Shown: positions 37,571 through 47,938 of the stretch, one piece after another
How the letters are laid out: the number at the start of each line of letters is the position of its first letter
Numbering within the stretch: position 1 is the stretch's first letter
Assembly: GCF_019320115.1 (NCBI RefSeq)
Contig: NC_089581.1
Coordinates: forward strand, 13,569,925-13,633,924
Direction: 5' to 3'
Length of the DNA: 64,000 nt
Source of the DNA: Miscanthus floridulus
Lineage: Eukaryota; Streptophyta; Magnoliopsida; Poales; Poaceae
Made by a program: the position numbers and the translations under genes
Notes under the pieces: model-generated
Told to the model about the DNA's origin: nothing
What the model saw: only the letters and a program-made list of their open reading frames with translations
Databases searched by the model: none

Positions 37571-37706
37571 GCCTGTTCGTTTGGCTGTGGCTTGTCGTAA
37601 ACGATCGTAAATTTCCAGCCAAAACAGTATTTTTCTCTCACACAAACCAGCCAGCAGTACTTCTTCACGAACCAGCAACGATATGAACCAGTCAACCGAG
37701 CAGGCT
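37571..37706. mobile_element. MITE of the CTGTTCGTTTGGCT family
   Basis: It starts GCCTGTTCGTTTGGCTGTGG and ends GTCAACCGAGCAGGC; the termini are inverted. The internal core CAGTATTTTTCTCTCACAC is shared with the copies at 5410, 40262 and 50758. Confidence 0.6.
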
Positions 37707-38612
37707 GGATATTGTTTCTTTAGCAATTGACTACACACTATAAGAAAATTATGGATTAAAATATATTTTATTTGACTTTTATTATGATCAAATAAGCCTA
37801 CCATCTCTGGACAAAAGGACGTAATAACATAGAAAACCACTAGAGTTCCAAGATAGCAATAGTCGAGTAGTTGTCTGCTTAGAACAGCTCTCGCATAGAA
37901 CAAAAAGCTAGTTCATAGCATATTTCATTTTAAAAACGAAAGATAAAAAATAACTACTTATCAAGTCTTTATGAAGAACTAAACTCGTATACTCCCTAAA
38001 TAAATTAATTTCTAGAGTTCTGCTAAGTCATTTTTTAAGTTTGGCTAATTTTATAGAAAAAACACAAAAATATGACAAGATTAATTTCTAGAGTACGGCG
38101 AAGCTCCACGCCAGATCCCACGCTGACAAACGCCTCCCTGACCACTGCACCAATGCACCGGCCACCGGCACACCGCGCACGTACCTCGGCGGGACCCACT
38201 CATCCATCGGGATAGGGCCCGGCCGCCCCGGCCTACCAGGCCACCACATGGCCCCCGCGGGCCGGTGCCTACGATCCGCAAGTGGACGGCCGCGATGAAA
38301 CCTGGCGCGGTACACAGCCTGGGCGCCCCCATGTGGCCCGCGCCTTTAATTGGGCCGCACCCGGCGCCCCACCGCTATTGGCCCCAGCTCACTCGCAAGT
38401 CGCATCCCCTCGCATCACGCGTTCACGCACACTCCCCCGCTCAGCTCACTAGCAGCGAGTTCAAACAAAGAGGCAAGAAGGAACCCACGCGAACGCCACC
38501 ACCGCGCTGCTCTGGTCGCTTCGCTTGGTTCGGTCGACTGCTCCGGCGGTCCGCCCATTGCTGATCCATTCTTCTTAGAGGAGGAGGAGGCAGCAGCAGA
38601 GGGGAAGGGGTG
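37707..38612. other. Intergenic DNA and promoter region of the nodulin-like gene
   Basis: 37707-38080 is AT-rich with nothing recognisable. 38085-38612 is GC-rich and leads into the gene at 38613; CTATTGGCCC at 38372 contains a reverse CCAAT motif. No strong TATA box is visible. The leader before the start codon is purine-rich (GAGGAGGAGGAGGCAGC). Confidence 0.4.
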
Positions 38613-39242
38613 ATGGGGCGGACGAGCGTGGCGACGGCGGCGGCGGCGGCGGCGCTGCTGGTGCTGGCGGCGTGCGCGGCGCTGCCGGCGAGGACGGCGG
38701 CGAACAAGATCAGCATCAACTGGAAGCCCAACGTCAACTACACCGACTGGCTGAAGCAGCACAGCCCCTTCTACAAGGACGACTGGCTGGGTAAGCCCGG
38801 CCCCCACGCCCACGCATTGGCCTTCCTCCTTCCTCGGCCACCCCTTCTCTTTCTCCGTGCCTCTTCTTCTCAGATCTGAGCTTCTGACCCCGCGGCGCCT
38901 CGGCATGCAGTGTTCTACTACACGGCGGGGCAGGCGGACGTGGTGCAGGTGGACGAGGTCGGGTACAACAAGTGCGACGCCACCAACGCCATCTACAACT
39001 ACAGCAAGGGCCGCAGCTTCGCGTTCCAGCTGAACGAGACCAAGACCTACTACTTCATCTGCAGCTACGGCTACTGCTTCGGCGGGATGCGCCTCGCCAT
39101 CAAGGCCGAGAAGCTGCCGCCGCCGTCCCCGCCGCCGTCCGCCAGCGACCGTTCCTCCGCCATCGCCGCCTTCGCCAGGTCCCACGCGCCCGTCATCTAC
39201 GCCGCCGTCGCCGTGCTCGCCGCGCTCCTCAGGATGGTCTAG
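38613..39242 (+). CDS. Early nodulin-like protein (phytocyanin family, GPI-anchored)
   Basis: A cell-surface plastocyanin-like protein of the ENODL group, thought to act at the plasma membrane or apoplast, possibly with arabinogalactan-type glycans. Two exons, 38613-38790 and 38911-39242, joined by a GT-AG intron within the codon for Val in DDWLVFYY; 169 residues. In order: a signal peptide rich in Ala/Leu (about residues 1-30), a plastocyanin-like domain (WKPNVNYTDWLKQHSPFY to YYFICSYGYCFGGMRLAIK), a short Pro-rich spacer (KLPPPSPPPSAS) and a hydrophobic C-terminus (APVIYAAVAVLAALLRMV) expected for GPI attachment. The two Cys of the fold are present (YNKC, FICSYGYC), but the usual copper His near the second Cys is replaced (YGYC), as in non-copper ENODLs. 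The intron position is typical of the family. The frame is intact. Confidence 0.87.
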
Positions 39243-40261
39243 CACTCTAGCTGGGAAGAATCTACCCGCGGCCCCTTCGTTTGGTTCGAATTGGGACTCC
39301 TTTTTGTTCGTTCCTCCTCTGTCTCTTTCTCTCTTTTCCGTAGTGTGCTTGATCTCTGAAGAGGAACAGCAGCTGGTGCCGGAGTGTTGTGTTGGGTTGA
39401 TTAATTAGTGGTGTGGATCTGCTGAAAGCGATTGATTGAGCTGAGATTGATTTTTCAAGTGTGAAGAACTCTAGTAGTCTAGTAGCTGAATTAAGTTACG
39501 TTAGCCTTTTCATCTTGGTGATTTGGAGATTAAAAGAAGGGAACCTCTTTTCCTTTTTGGTAACCTTTTCTGATCCGTTCAACACTGGATTGTGGATTCT
39601 GGTCGCTGCCTCTAGCGCTAAAAGTGAAAAAGCTCGGAAACGACGTCGCTTTACACGGATTCCGGATTTCCGGTTGGTTGAAAAGTCACCATATTTTTAC
39701 TTTAACTAAACTATTATAAGTAGGAGTATGTAGAGAAGACATCAATATGCGATTGAAAAACTTGAATATTAAAAAATTGAGTACTATGATAGTTGAAGAC
39801 AGTTATAAACCATGCCATTTTTTCTGGAGACGATCTTGGTTATCAGCCTCCCCACGCTTTTGTCGGCCCGTCAGCTGGTGGCTGAGACTGTGTAACAGTG
39901 GATGACTGAATACAAAACTCCTACAGAGACTGAAATGAAATTCTTTTCTTTTATTTATCTAAAAAAGAGACTCCTTCATTAGCCTGAATCTCTCAATGAG
40001 CAGAGCGCTCGGTAGGCTGTCTGCGTGGGTGTCTGTGACTATGTGTCTCGATGGTTAATGGACGTTCTGCTGGCATTCCTGGCAAGGACCGGGGGGAGTC
40101 GATGCATCTGGCATCTGCGTGTATTGCCGTTGACCCGTTGAGGAGAAAAGGATCATTCAGCATTCCAGCGTCACGTCGCGGTTCCTATGCCTATGCGTTA
40201 GCAAACCTGGACCGCATGGGCGGTCCTTGCCCGGTTGCACTCATCCGCAGGAGCAGCCAGG
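39243..40261. other. 3' region of the nodulin-like gene and intergenic DNA
   Basis: 39243-39480 is T-rich and fits a 3' untranslated region. The rest has no coding signal; open frames at 39461-39709 and 40051-40440 look like chance. Confidence 0.45.
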
Positions 40262-40400
40262 TTTCGCGCATGGACCGCTGGGTTGTATCGTTCCTGGTTC
40301 GTGAAGAAGTACTGCTGGTTGATTTGTGTGAGAGAAAAATACTGTTTCGGCTAAAATTTACGATCATTTATGACAAGCCACAGCCAAACGAACAGGCTTT
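40262..40400. mobile_element. MITE of the CTGTTCGTTTGGCT family, reverse orientation
   Basis: It is an inverted relative of the element at 37571-37706: GTTCGTGAAGAAGTACTGCT, GTGTGAGAGAAAAATACTG, and the terminus CAGCCAAACGAACAGGC at the right. The left terminus is eroded. Confidence 0.55.
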
Positions 40401-40669
40401 TGGTGTTGCGTGGCTATCCGAGGCGTTCAGCACAAGCTAAAAAAAACCGAATCGATGCTGCTTTCTTTGCGCGATTTTAGGTCATCGCAACTTTGCTAGC
40501 TACGTAGGTACCTTAAGCGAGGATAAGAGACAAAAATAAAGATTATTTTATATATTCTTAATTTTCTATTTATTATTAGACTCACGTGTATCTCTCTTAG
40601 ATTCTTGGATTACGTGAAATAAATCAATTATTTATTCATCGTTAGTGACTACTCTCTTTCCTACATTTT

Positions 40670-40905
40670 TTTTGTCCACGTCGAATAGCTAATTAAATAC
40701 TAACTCGTTCCGAAAAGAATGCAACTATAGGTTGCATGCTACGAAAAGTGATTTACGTTTGACTAAGTTTTTAATGAATAATATTTACAGTTACGTCTCT
40801 AAATTAATTTATTATGAAATATATTTCATAATTAATCTGACGATATTTATTTGGTATTATAAATATGAATATTTTTTATTTATAATTGATTAAAATTAAG
40901 GTACT
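40670..40905. mobile_element. Stowaway-like MITE remnant
   Basis: ACTCGTTCCGAAAAGAATGC at the left, then GTTTGACTAAGTTTTTAATG and long AT-rich sequence. The block order is that of grass Stowaway elements, but the right terminus is degraded. Confidence 0.4.
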
Positions 40906-40969
40906 AAAACGTAATACTGTGCTAGAATTGTATTTTTTTAAGGGTCTGGGGGACTGTTGGGAAGAGATT

Positions 40970-41745
40970 CTGAGCCGTTTGGTACATCTTCTCGCTTGGC
41001 TCCCAGAGCTGTTTTTTTTTTTGGCTCCGCCAGCCAAACGGGTGAAGGCAGCGGTGCTCCGTGTGTGAAGCTCCGCGTTTCCCGCTGACTGGAGCTGCAG
41101 ACGAGAGGAGCTAAAAAAAACGAGCTTCACCCGGCTCCATCCTCCGTCTTTGTGGGCCCAAGCGAAAATACCCCTCGTCGGACATGGGTGCCGGAGCATC
41201 GCCGCCGCGCTGGACCATCGCCGTCGATCCACGCAGCTCTAGGACGGACGTAGACTCGAGGCGGAGTGGTGTCGGGGCAGCGGGGTCACCGTCTCGCCAA
41301 GGCGGGGTGCGCAGGGCGACGTGACGCTCGAGCGCGCGGGTGCCGGAGCGCCGCCAGCAGAGGTGCACACGTCGCTAGGCAGCAGAGGTGCGCCGCCAGC
41401 AGCTGAGTCGCCTTCTCACCGAGCGCGCGGGTGCGTCCAGAGGATGAAGACGCTCGCGCACTCGTGTGCGGCCATGCGAGCGAGCAGATAAGGCACTCGC
41501 GTGCGGCTGTTGCAACCACAAGCGAGAGGATAAGGTAGCAAAAAAAAAAAAGAAAAATAGAGAAAAATAAAAAACAAAAAATAAAGGGATTTTTGGAGAT
41601 TCTATCATTTCTTATCATCAGGAGAAGATATTTTACCAAACGGTTCAAAAAATAATTTCAACTTTCCAATTAAATCTGCTCTTTAATAAAAGCCACAATT
41701 AAAATTGTTTTTGCTGGAGCGAGAGCTCTACCAAACGAGACCTCT
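40970..41745. mobile_element. Possible TIR element of about 0.8 kb
   Basis: GAGCCGTTTGGTACATCTTC at the left resembles the inverse of GAGAGCTCTACCAAACGAGA at the right. Between them lie GC-rich sequence (41150-41520), an A-rich tract and ACCAAACGGTTC. No target duplication could be fixed. It could be a non-autonomous DNA element that picked up GC-rich DNA. Confidence 0.35.
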
Positions 41746-42085
41746 GTTTTGTCAGTCTAAAGTAGCATAGCATAGCATGGCTTGTCCGAGTTCTGCCTCT
41801 TTCGTTTTTTCTAGCAATCGCGAATCCGCGCACCACTAGCAGCCACGATCCGCGTTCATCTGAGCAGCTGTTTAACCCTTTTTTCTCGTACTGTTGCACT
41901 ATACGATACAGCTAGAGTATCACAAGAAGGGCTGGTCCGGCATGTCTCTCGTGGAAGGAAGGAATGTGCCCAAGTGCCGCGAGCCGCGATGCCAGGCGCC
42001 ATCCAGCGAAGCGGCAGCGGGCAAAGCACGTGCACACATCACGTGGTCTTGATTGCGAGCAGGTGTGGTGTGGTGGGGATCTACA

Positions 42086-43010
42086 GGCCCTGATTGTTTG
42101 CTTGGACGAGTGTGGCTCGTATGGCTGGCCAGAGCCATGCTGGAATGGGACAGGCTAACTAGGTGCAACTGCTCGTGTTTGTTTTCCATGTATTAAACAA
42201 GGCAGGCTGAACCGAGATCATGTTTGTTTGCATGTACAGATGTTTACGGCTACAATGCATCAGGCAATCTGGTAGCCTTACCACTCCCACCTTCTTCTTC
42301 CTGACCTCGTTGGCATTTCATCGAGCACCTTACGGGCGTGAGCGTTCCTCCACCGCGCATCACGGCGGCTGGGGCAAGGTGGCCACGGCCATCAACGAGG
42401 ACCTGCCGAGGCTCGCGGCGACCGGGACCGGGAAGGGCGCGCCGGAGGGCAGGCGGCCGGAGAAGGTGCTGGTGCGAGCCGCGGTCATCACCTGCTCACG
42501 CCGCGTGCCGTGGCATCCACGGCAGGCGCCATGGAGCAGCACCGCGGCGCGCATCTCCTCCACCTCGGCCTCCCGGATCTGCGTGCTCTGCAGCACTCCC
42601 ATGCCGCCGTCCCTTCGGCACCTCCGCCTCCACCGACGACGCCGACGCATCCTCGAGCTCCGCCGCGCGCCGCCTCAATCACCCGCTCACGGCGGCCTGC
42701 GTGGCGGCCGGGGAGAGCCTCGCCCGTGGTGGCGGCCGGTACCTCCAAGCTCACATCGGCGGTGGTCGTCGTTCGCGTCACCTTTTCCAACCGGGGGAGA
42801 GAGAGAGAGGCTACCGGAGGTGATGCCAACGCCCGCTCGAGGCCGCAGCGAGCCTGGCTCTGGAGGAACGGAAAAAAATTTCGTTTCCCCGGATGCAGCA
42901 TCTTCGCTGCTTTAACGTGCGTGCGGGGCTGGCTGCTGAGCTAGGTCAGGTAAACAAACAGCCCGAGTTGCAGCTGGCCGGCCATCTGGGCCAAGGAAAC
43001 AAACGCGCCC
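42086..43010. mobile_element. TIR element with GC-rich cargo and ACA duplication
   Basis: The left end GGCCCTGATTGTTTGCTTGG and the right end, read inward, GGGCGCGTTTGTTTCCTTGG are inverted relatives. The similarity continues through ATGGCTGGCCAG / ATGGCCGGCCAG and TGCAACTGCTCG / TGCAACTCGGGC. ACA flanks both sides (42083-42085, 43011-43013). The interior at 42330-42850 is very GC-rich. A plus-strand stretch (GWGKVATAINEDLPRLAATG) looks protein-like, but I cannot assign it. It may be a DNA transposon carrying a gene fragment. Confidence 0.45.
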
Positions 43011-44157
43011 ACAGAGGCGCTGCCGCGGCTGGCCGACTGCACATCGATTACTTCGCACCACCAAGCAAAAAGGAGAGAACGTGCTGCTTGAAGCAAGCAC
43101 AAAAAGGGATGGAAGAAACTGCCAGTAGCTATATCCAGCATATCCATATCCGGCCGACTGGCACAGAGAGCAGATTTATCCATGCGTATCCACACAAGAA
43201 ATTTCCAAATTAACGTTGCATCCAAATTTTTCCTTCAACTGCTCGAACCACCGCTGTGATTGAGCTGTCATTTGCATCTCATATAGGAGTATAAAGGATA
43301 AACACTGCGTATGCCTGATGCTTACTAGCAGCGCACAAACCACAGTGTTTTCCGATCCAAGCAAGCCTAACCTAGCACAAGCAGTGGTATACTGGTATGA
43401 CCGGTGCAACTCCGTCAAAACACGTAAACCCGCCGTCACCGGAAGGAACCGCAGATGCTGCGCCGTGATCATGGAGTCATGGACCACACACACACACTGG
43501 AGGAGTGAGGCCGTGGACCCATAAGTAGGTGGTCTGTTCGGGCACGCGTCAATGAAGCCTAATAATGTGGCATCAACAAAAGCACGCTGCACGCTTTGTT
43601 GTTTGCAATGCTGTGTCTGCGGTCACCACGGCACGGATAGTGCTCGTCCGGTGATTCAGTTGCAGTCAGCACTAATCTTTTTCAGCTTGATCCTAAGCTG
43701 AGTACCGAGCCAACCATGAACAATGGCCACGCCAAATTAAGTAGCGTGCAGCGAGCACTCCAGAAAACTTCAGGAATTTTTTGGACAAATGACGATGCTG
43801 TTTAACAAGCCAGTACATCTGAAGGTTAGCTTAAAGCCAACAAGGCAAGGAAATTTGTTGCCAGTTGCCACTCAAGGACTGCCCTACCATCGAGCACACC
43901 GGGAGAAACTAAAGGCCAACATGTGAACACAGACACACAAAAAAAAAAGGGGGGGAGAGGGAGAGCCAAAACTTAGCTGATGAAATGTTAGTCTCAAGTT
44001 AAAGAAATCCAAAAAGGGCAATAAAAAGACAAAATTCTTACAGGGTCAATCTGATTCTGTAGAGAGCCCCTTTGTTTACACCAGAACAAGCTTAACACTT
44101 TGACTCAGAACAGTTTCTCATATCACACTTTCAATTATCTTTGAGCAGAGCACCAAA
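43011..44157. other. Intergenic DNA and 3' region of the PSMD10-like gene
   Basis: 43011-43950 has no recognisable gene. 43960-44157 lies directly downstream of the PSMD10-like stop codon and probably contains its 3' untranslated region. Confidence 0.5.
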
Positions 44158-47100
44158 TCAACCTTCAAGCATTGCCTTGGCTGCATTGATAAGTGCAGGT
44201 CTGAAGCTGTTCGATGCTCGGCCAAGGACAGTGTAGCCTTCCTCGTCCTCAACATCAACATCAGCGCCATGTCTAATTAGCATAAGAGCAACCTGGAATA
44301 CAATTGTAGGAAGAAAATTTAGTAAAAATCTGTATAGGCATTTAGGCAAAAGTCTTTATAGAGCAACCTAGAAATCAGTCAAGTCTACACTCAATCAAAT
44401 TTTCAAGTAAAAAAAAAAACACTCCTTGATATTCAGAACTCAGAAGGCAGTGACCCACCAATAAACTAATTGGTCTATCCAGTTAAAAACATGTTCAAAA
44501 GGCTATAATCATCATAATGAAGTGTCAACAGCAACATAGATGGGCATTCTAGATGCATTTTGGAACACAGCAAATCATTAAATAAGCAGACTGCACGGAA
44601 AAGGTAATGTTACTAGTTACTTCACAGATGCACGCGAGCAAGACATGAAAATTGCCATCTCTGCATGCATATCAACAAATTTGATTTGATGCAATGAAGC
44701 CAGAAAAACATACCCCTTTGTTCTCACATATAACAGCATGCATAAGAGGTGTTTGTCCTGTCTTGTCAGCAGCATCAACTTCAGTGCCTTCCTCGATGAG
44801 GAATTCACACAGCTCCGCATTTCCTGTGCTGGCAGCTCTATGCAAGGGTGTGCAGCCAAACTGAAAAGCAGTTGAGATTCACATGTTCAGCAAATCAGTT
44901 TGGCTCCCGACTGCAAGTGTTCGATGATGCACAATGTAGAGACATATGCGATAGCATAACAACAAGCAACATATTTTATGGCACGCAGGGTAGAGGATCT
45001 AGCACATCTCTGAGTCACATAATCAACTATATCTAACCACATAAATTTGCCCGGTTATTATTTCTTGTCCAAACTGGTATAGAGGCCAAGGATAGGCCAA
45101 CAAATGAATCATCATGACAAATCAAATGCTCACAAGACATATAAGATGTTTTGAAATATTATATTTTATATTGATGATTTTAAGAATTCAAGGGAAGGGC
45201 AGGCCTGGTGCAGTGGTGAGAGCTGTCTCATTGAGTCACCAGGTCGCGGGTTCGAAGCAGCCTCTCCGCAGATTTTGCGGGGGGAAGGCTTGCCTCGGTT
45301 TTTCCCTTCCCCAGACCCCACTCATGTGGGAGCCTCCGGCACTGGGTCTGCCCTTTTTTAAAGGATCTTGGCCTTGCCTGTTGCATTACCTCAGGACAGA
45401 AAAAAGCTTCAGCATTTACAGACCCATATTTTCCATCTCAAATTCAACACTAGCAAAGTTTCAATGTCACCAAAAAGATCTACTTAGAAGAGAAGCAAAA
45501 ACTCATAGATATCGACTGCCCAGGAGCTGGGGCATTGAACCTATGTTCAGTCATTACATGAAACTCAATATATGTTTACTCTTTTTTGGATGTGAGTTTC
45601 ACCACCAAAGAAGGCCATTTGCACATTATTTTAAATTGTTGAAAGTATACAAACCTTGTCTTTCTTGTTGACATTAGCACCATGGGCTATTAGTTTTTCA
45701 GCTATGTTAAGCCTCCCTTTACTCGCAGCATAATGAAGAGCAGTTCGGCCACCATCAGTAACCAGGTTAACATCAGCACCTGGTATTGCAAATTTATGAT
45801 TGCACTAGTTGGGGAAAAACAAAATATTTATATAGACAAAACTACTGATTTTTTCCTAAAAATAAATCCAATAGGGAAGGTGGAACACAAACTCACTTGA
45901 ATAGAAGCAAAGAGAATACAGTGGCATAATGCTTATAATTTATAACTAGCAGATACTACTTGTGTGTAAGCTAAAATACTTCACAATTCTTTTTCAAAAA
46001 GATAAGTTTGTGATGAAATGGAATTGTTGACGTCCAGTACCCTGGAATGGACTGGTACTGGCACATTCCATTCCAAGTGGACAAGTGAAAAATAGGAATT
46101 CATCAGAAAGCTTATTCAAGGAAAAAAAACAGCAATCCTTTAGAAAGTAGTCCTGTTCGGGCAATTTTTGCCAGCTTGTCATTTTACTTCTGTAGGATAT
46201 ACGAATCAGCATGCTCAGAATAGGAGCCTACACAAGGATGTGGGAAAAATAGCACGATATACTGATATGGCGCTATACATGGATACCAAAGAAGTAAAAC
46301 AAGCACCACATGCCTCAAGATAGTCAGATGATTGACCAACACCAAACTGCCAAAATCTATTTGAATGTCACAGGCCTATGGCAGCTATGTGCCCATTAAT
46401 GTGTTAAGCACCATGCTCCCTTATCAATAAATACCTAACTATCTGTAACCGCTGTATGAGTAAATCAACCATATCATTCTGAAAATAAAAAACAGGAGAT
46501 ACCATGCTCTGCTGCCATGGATGTCAGCTTTACTTATCTAGTATGCACAAACTAGGGCAACACAAAACATGGAAGTTCTGCAAATAAGAACCAATAGGAG
46601 GACATTAGCAACCAGGAGCAATATCCATGACGATTTTAGCCAAGAGCAACAAGGTACCGTTAGCAAATATGGATTTGAAATGTTACAGCCTACAGCAATC
46701 ACGTGCCCACTAACCACTATGTTACCGCATCAAATTATAAATCAAAACTACATCAATAAATCAGTCAAATTAGCCAAAGAACAAAATAAGTAACATATAG
46801 CAAGTAATACTGCGCTTTGCATTGTCATATGAGACAGACATGATGCTAAAAAATTTGCGCTATTCACTGCATTTTTCAGAAATTGAACGTAGAAACAATG
46901 TTATCGGAAAACAACAATACATCAATCCCATCATGTACTACCAATTTTGCGCCAACTAATCTTAGGCCCTGTTTGGTTTCTACATGCGCTCCTAAAATTC
47001 ATGTCACATCGAATATTTAGACAGTATTAAATATAGACTAATTATGAAACTAATTACACAACTTACGCCTAATTTGCGAGACGAATCTTTTAAGCCTAAT

Positions 47101-47775
47101 TAGTCCATGATTTGACACCGTGGTGCTACAGTAAACATGTGCTAATGACATATTAATTCGGCTTAAAAAATCGTCTCGCAAATTAGCCTCCATCTATGTA
47201 ATTGGTTTTGTAATTAATCTATATTTAATGCTCTTTATTAGTATCTAAACATTCGATGTGACATGAATTTTAGAGGCGACTGAAAACCAAACACCCCTTT
47301 AGAAATCCGTAGCAGAAATAGTACAGTTCGCCGCCCACACGTATCGGGCTGGTCTCGTACCTCGCTCAAGCAGGATGTCGACGATTTGAGAGTTGCCGGA
47401 GCTCGCCGCGGAGTGGATCGGCGCCCACCCCTCCTCATCCTTCGCGTTCAGCACGCTCGCCGCGGAGTCACCACCGCACTGCGCAAGCTCGAGCACCACC
47501 TAAAACCCAGGGAAACACCGGAAATCTGTCAAAAACCCTAAACCCAGTTTTCACCCTAGTAGAGAGTAGAAGGCCCCTTTGCGTGCCTGGGGATGGCCGG
47601 CAGCGGCGGCGACGTGGAGGAGGGAGCGGCCGTCCTCGTTGCGAAGGGAGAGGTCGGCAGGGGCGAGGGAGGCGAACGCGGCGGCGTCGCCGGACTCCGC
47701 GGCGCGGAAGAGCTCCTTCTCCGACGGCCGCCTCTCCCCGCCGCCGGCTCTATCGACGTCCATCGCCGTGGCCAT
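44158..47775 (-). CDS. Ankyrin-repeat protein resembling 26S proteasome subunit PSMD10 (gankyrin)
   Basis: Gankyrin-type proteins are built almost wholly of ankyrin repeats and in animals and yeast act as chaperones in assembly of the proteasome regulatory particle. Plant members are annotated as PSMD10-like, mostly by homology. Five coding exons: 47587-47775, 47361-47499, 45655-45779, 44714-44860, 44158-44292; phases agree and the sum is 735 bp (244 residues, normal for the family). Repeats visible in order: NEDGRSLLHVAAAAGHPQ, DEEGWAPIHSAASSGNSQIV, DGGRTALHYAASKGRLNIA, FGCTPLHRAASTGNAELCEF, KTGQTPLMHAVICENKG, and DEEGYTVLGRAS near the end. The first intron begins CAG-GCACGC, so it would be a GC-AG intron; the other borders are GT-AG. 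Intron 3 holds a SINE and intron 2 a MITE. The start was chosen at MATAMDVDRAGG, the first Met before the conserved part. The frame is intact. Confidence 0.87.
45198..45359 (+). mobile_element. tRNA-derived SINE in PSMD10-like intron 3
   Basis: About 160 bp with a tRNA-like head: an A-box-like TGGTGCAGTGGTGAG and a B-box-like GCGGGTTCGAAGC, followed by a non-tRNA body (CCTTCCCCAGACCCCACTCA) and a T-rich end (CCCTTTTTTA). This is the layout of cereal Au-type SINEs. It is antisense to the host gene. The target duplication is not clear. Confidence 0.7.
46965..47298. mobile_element. Tourist/Harbinger-like MITE with TTA duplication in PSMD10-like intron 2
   Basis: A 334-bp unit with termini GGCCCTGTTTGGTTTC and AAAACCAAACACCCC, flanked by TTA at 46962-46964 and 47299-47301. 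The interior has the family blocks AGTATTAAATATAGAC, CGAGACGAATCTTTTAAGCC and TAATTAGTCCATGATTTG. Confidence 0.75.
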
Positions 47776-47938
47776 CAGGAGGTACTTCGTGCGGGTTCGC
47801 GAGAGGGAGGGGCCGGAGGCGAAGCGAACCAGCGAAGGCAAGACAAGAGCAAGGCTCTTCGAGTAAGCGCCCCCTCTTCCAAGAAAGAAGACGACCTTGG
47901 GCTTCGCCGTTCCTTGCTGTAAATGGGCCGTTATTATA
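47776..47938 (-). promoter_or_regulatory. Remaining proximal upstream region of the PSMD10-like gene
   Basis: Only 163 bp separate the start codon from the edge of the Mutator-like element at 47939. The leader and core promoter must lie here or inside the element. No clear TATA box is visible on the minus strand. Confidence 0.5.

Noticed and set aside
43176..43592. 138-codon minus-strand frame
   Set aside because: No domain, no family similarity I recognise, composition like intergenic DNA, and no sign of exon borders.
45200..45260. tRNA-like A and B boxes
   Set aside because: They form the head of a SINE; the acceptor stem and anticodon arm of a functional tRNA are not preserved.
45114..45671. 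185-codon plus-strand frame
   Set aside because: It runs through the SINE and the antisense of exon 3 of the PSMD10-like gene.
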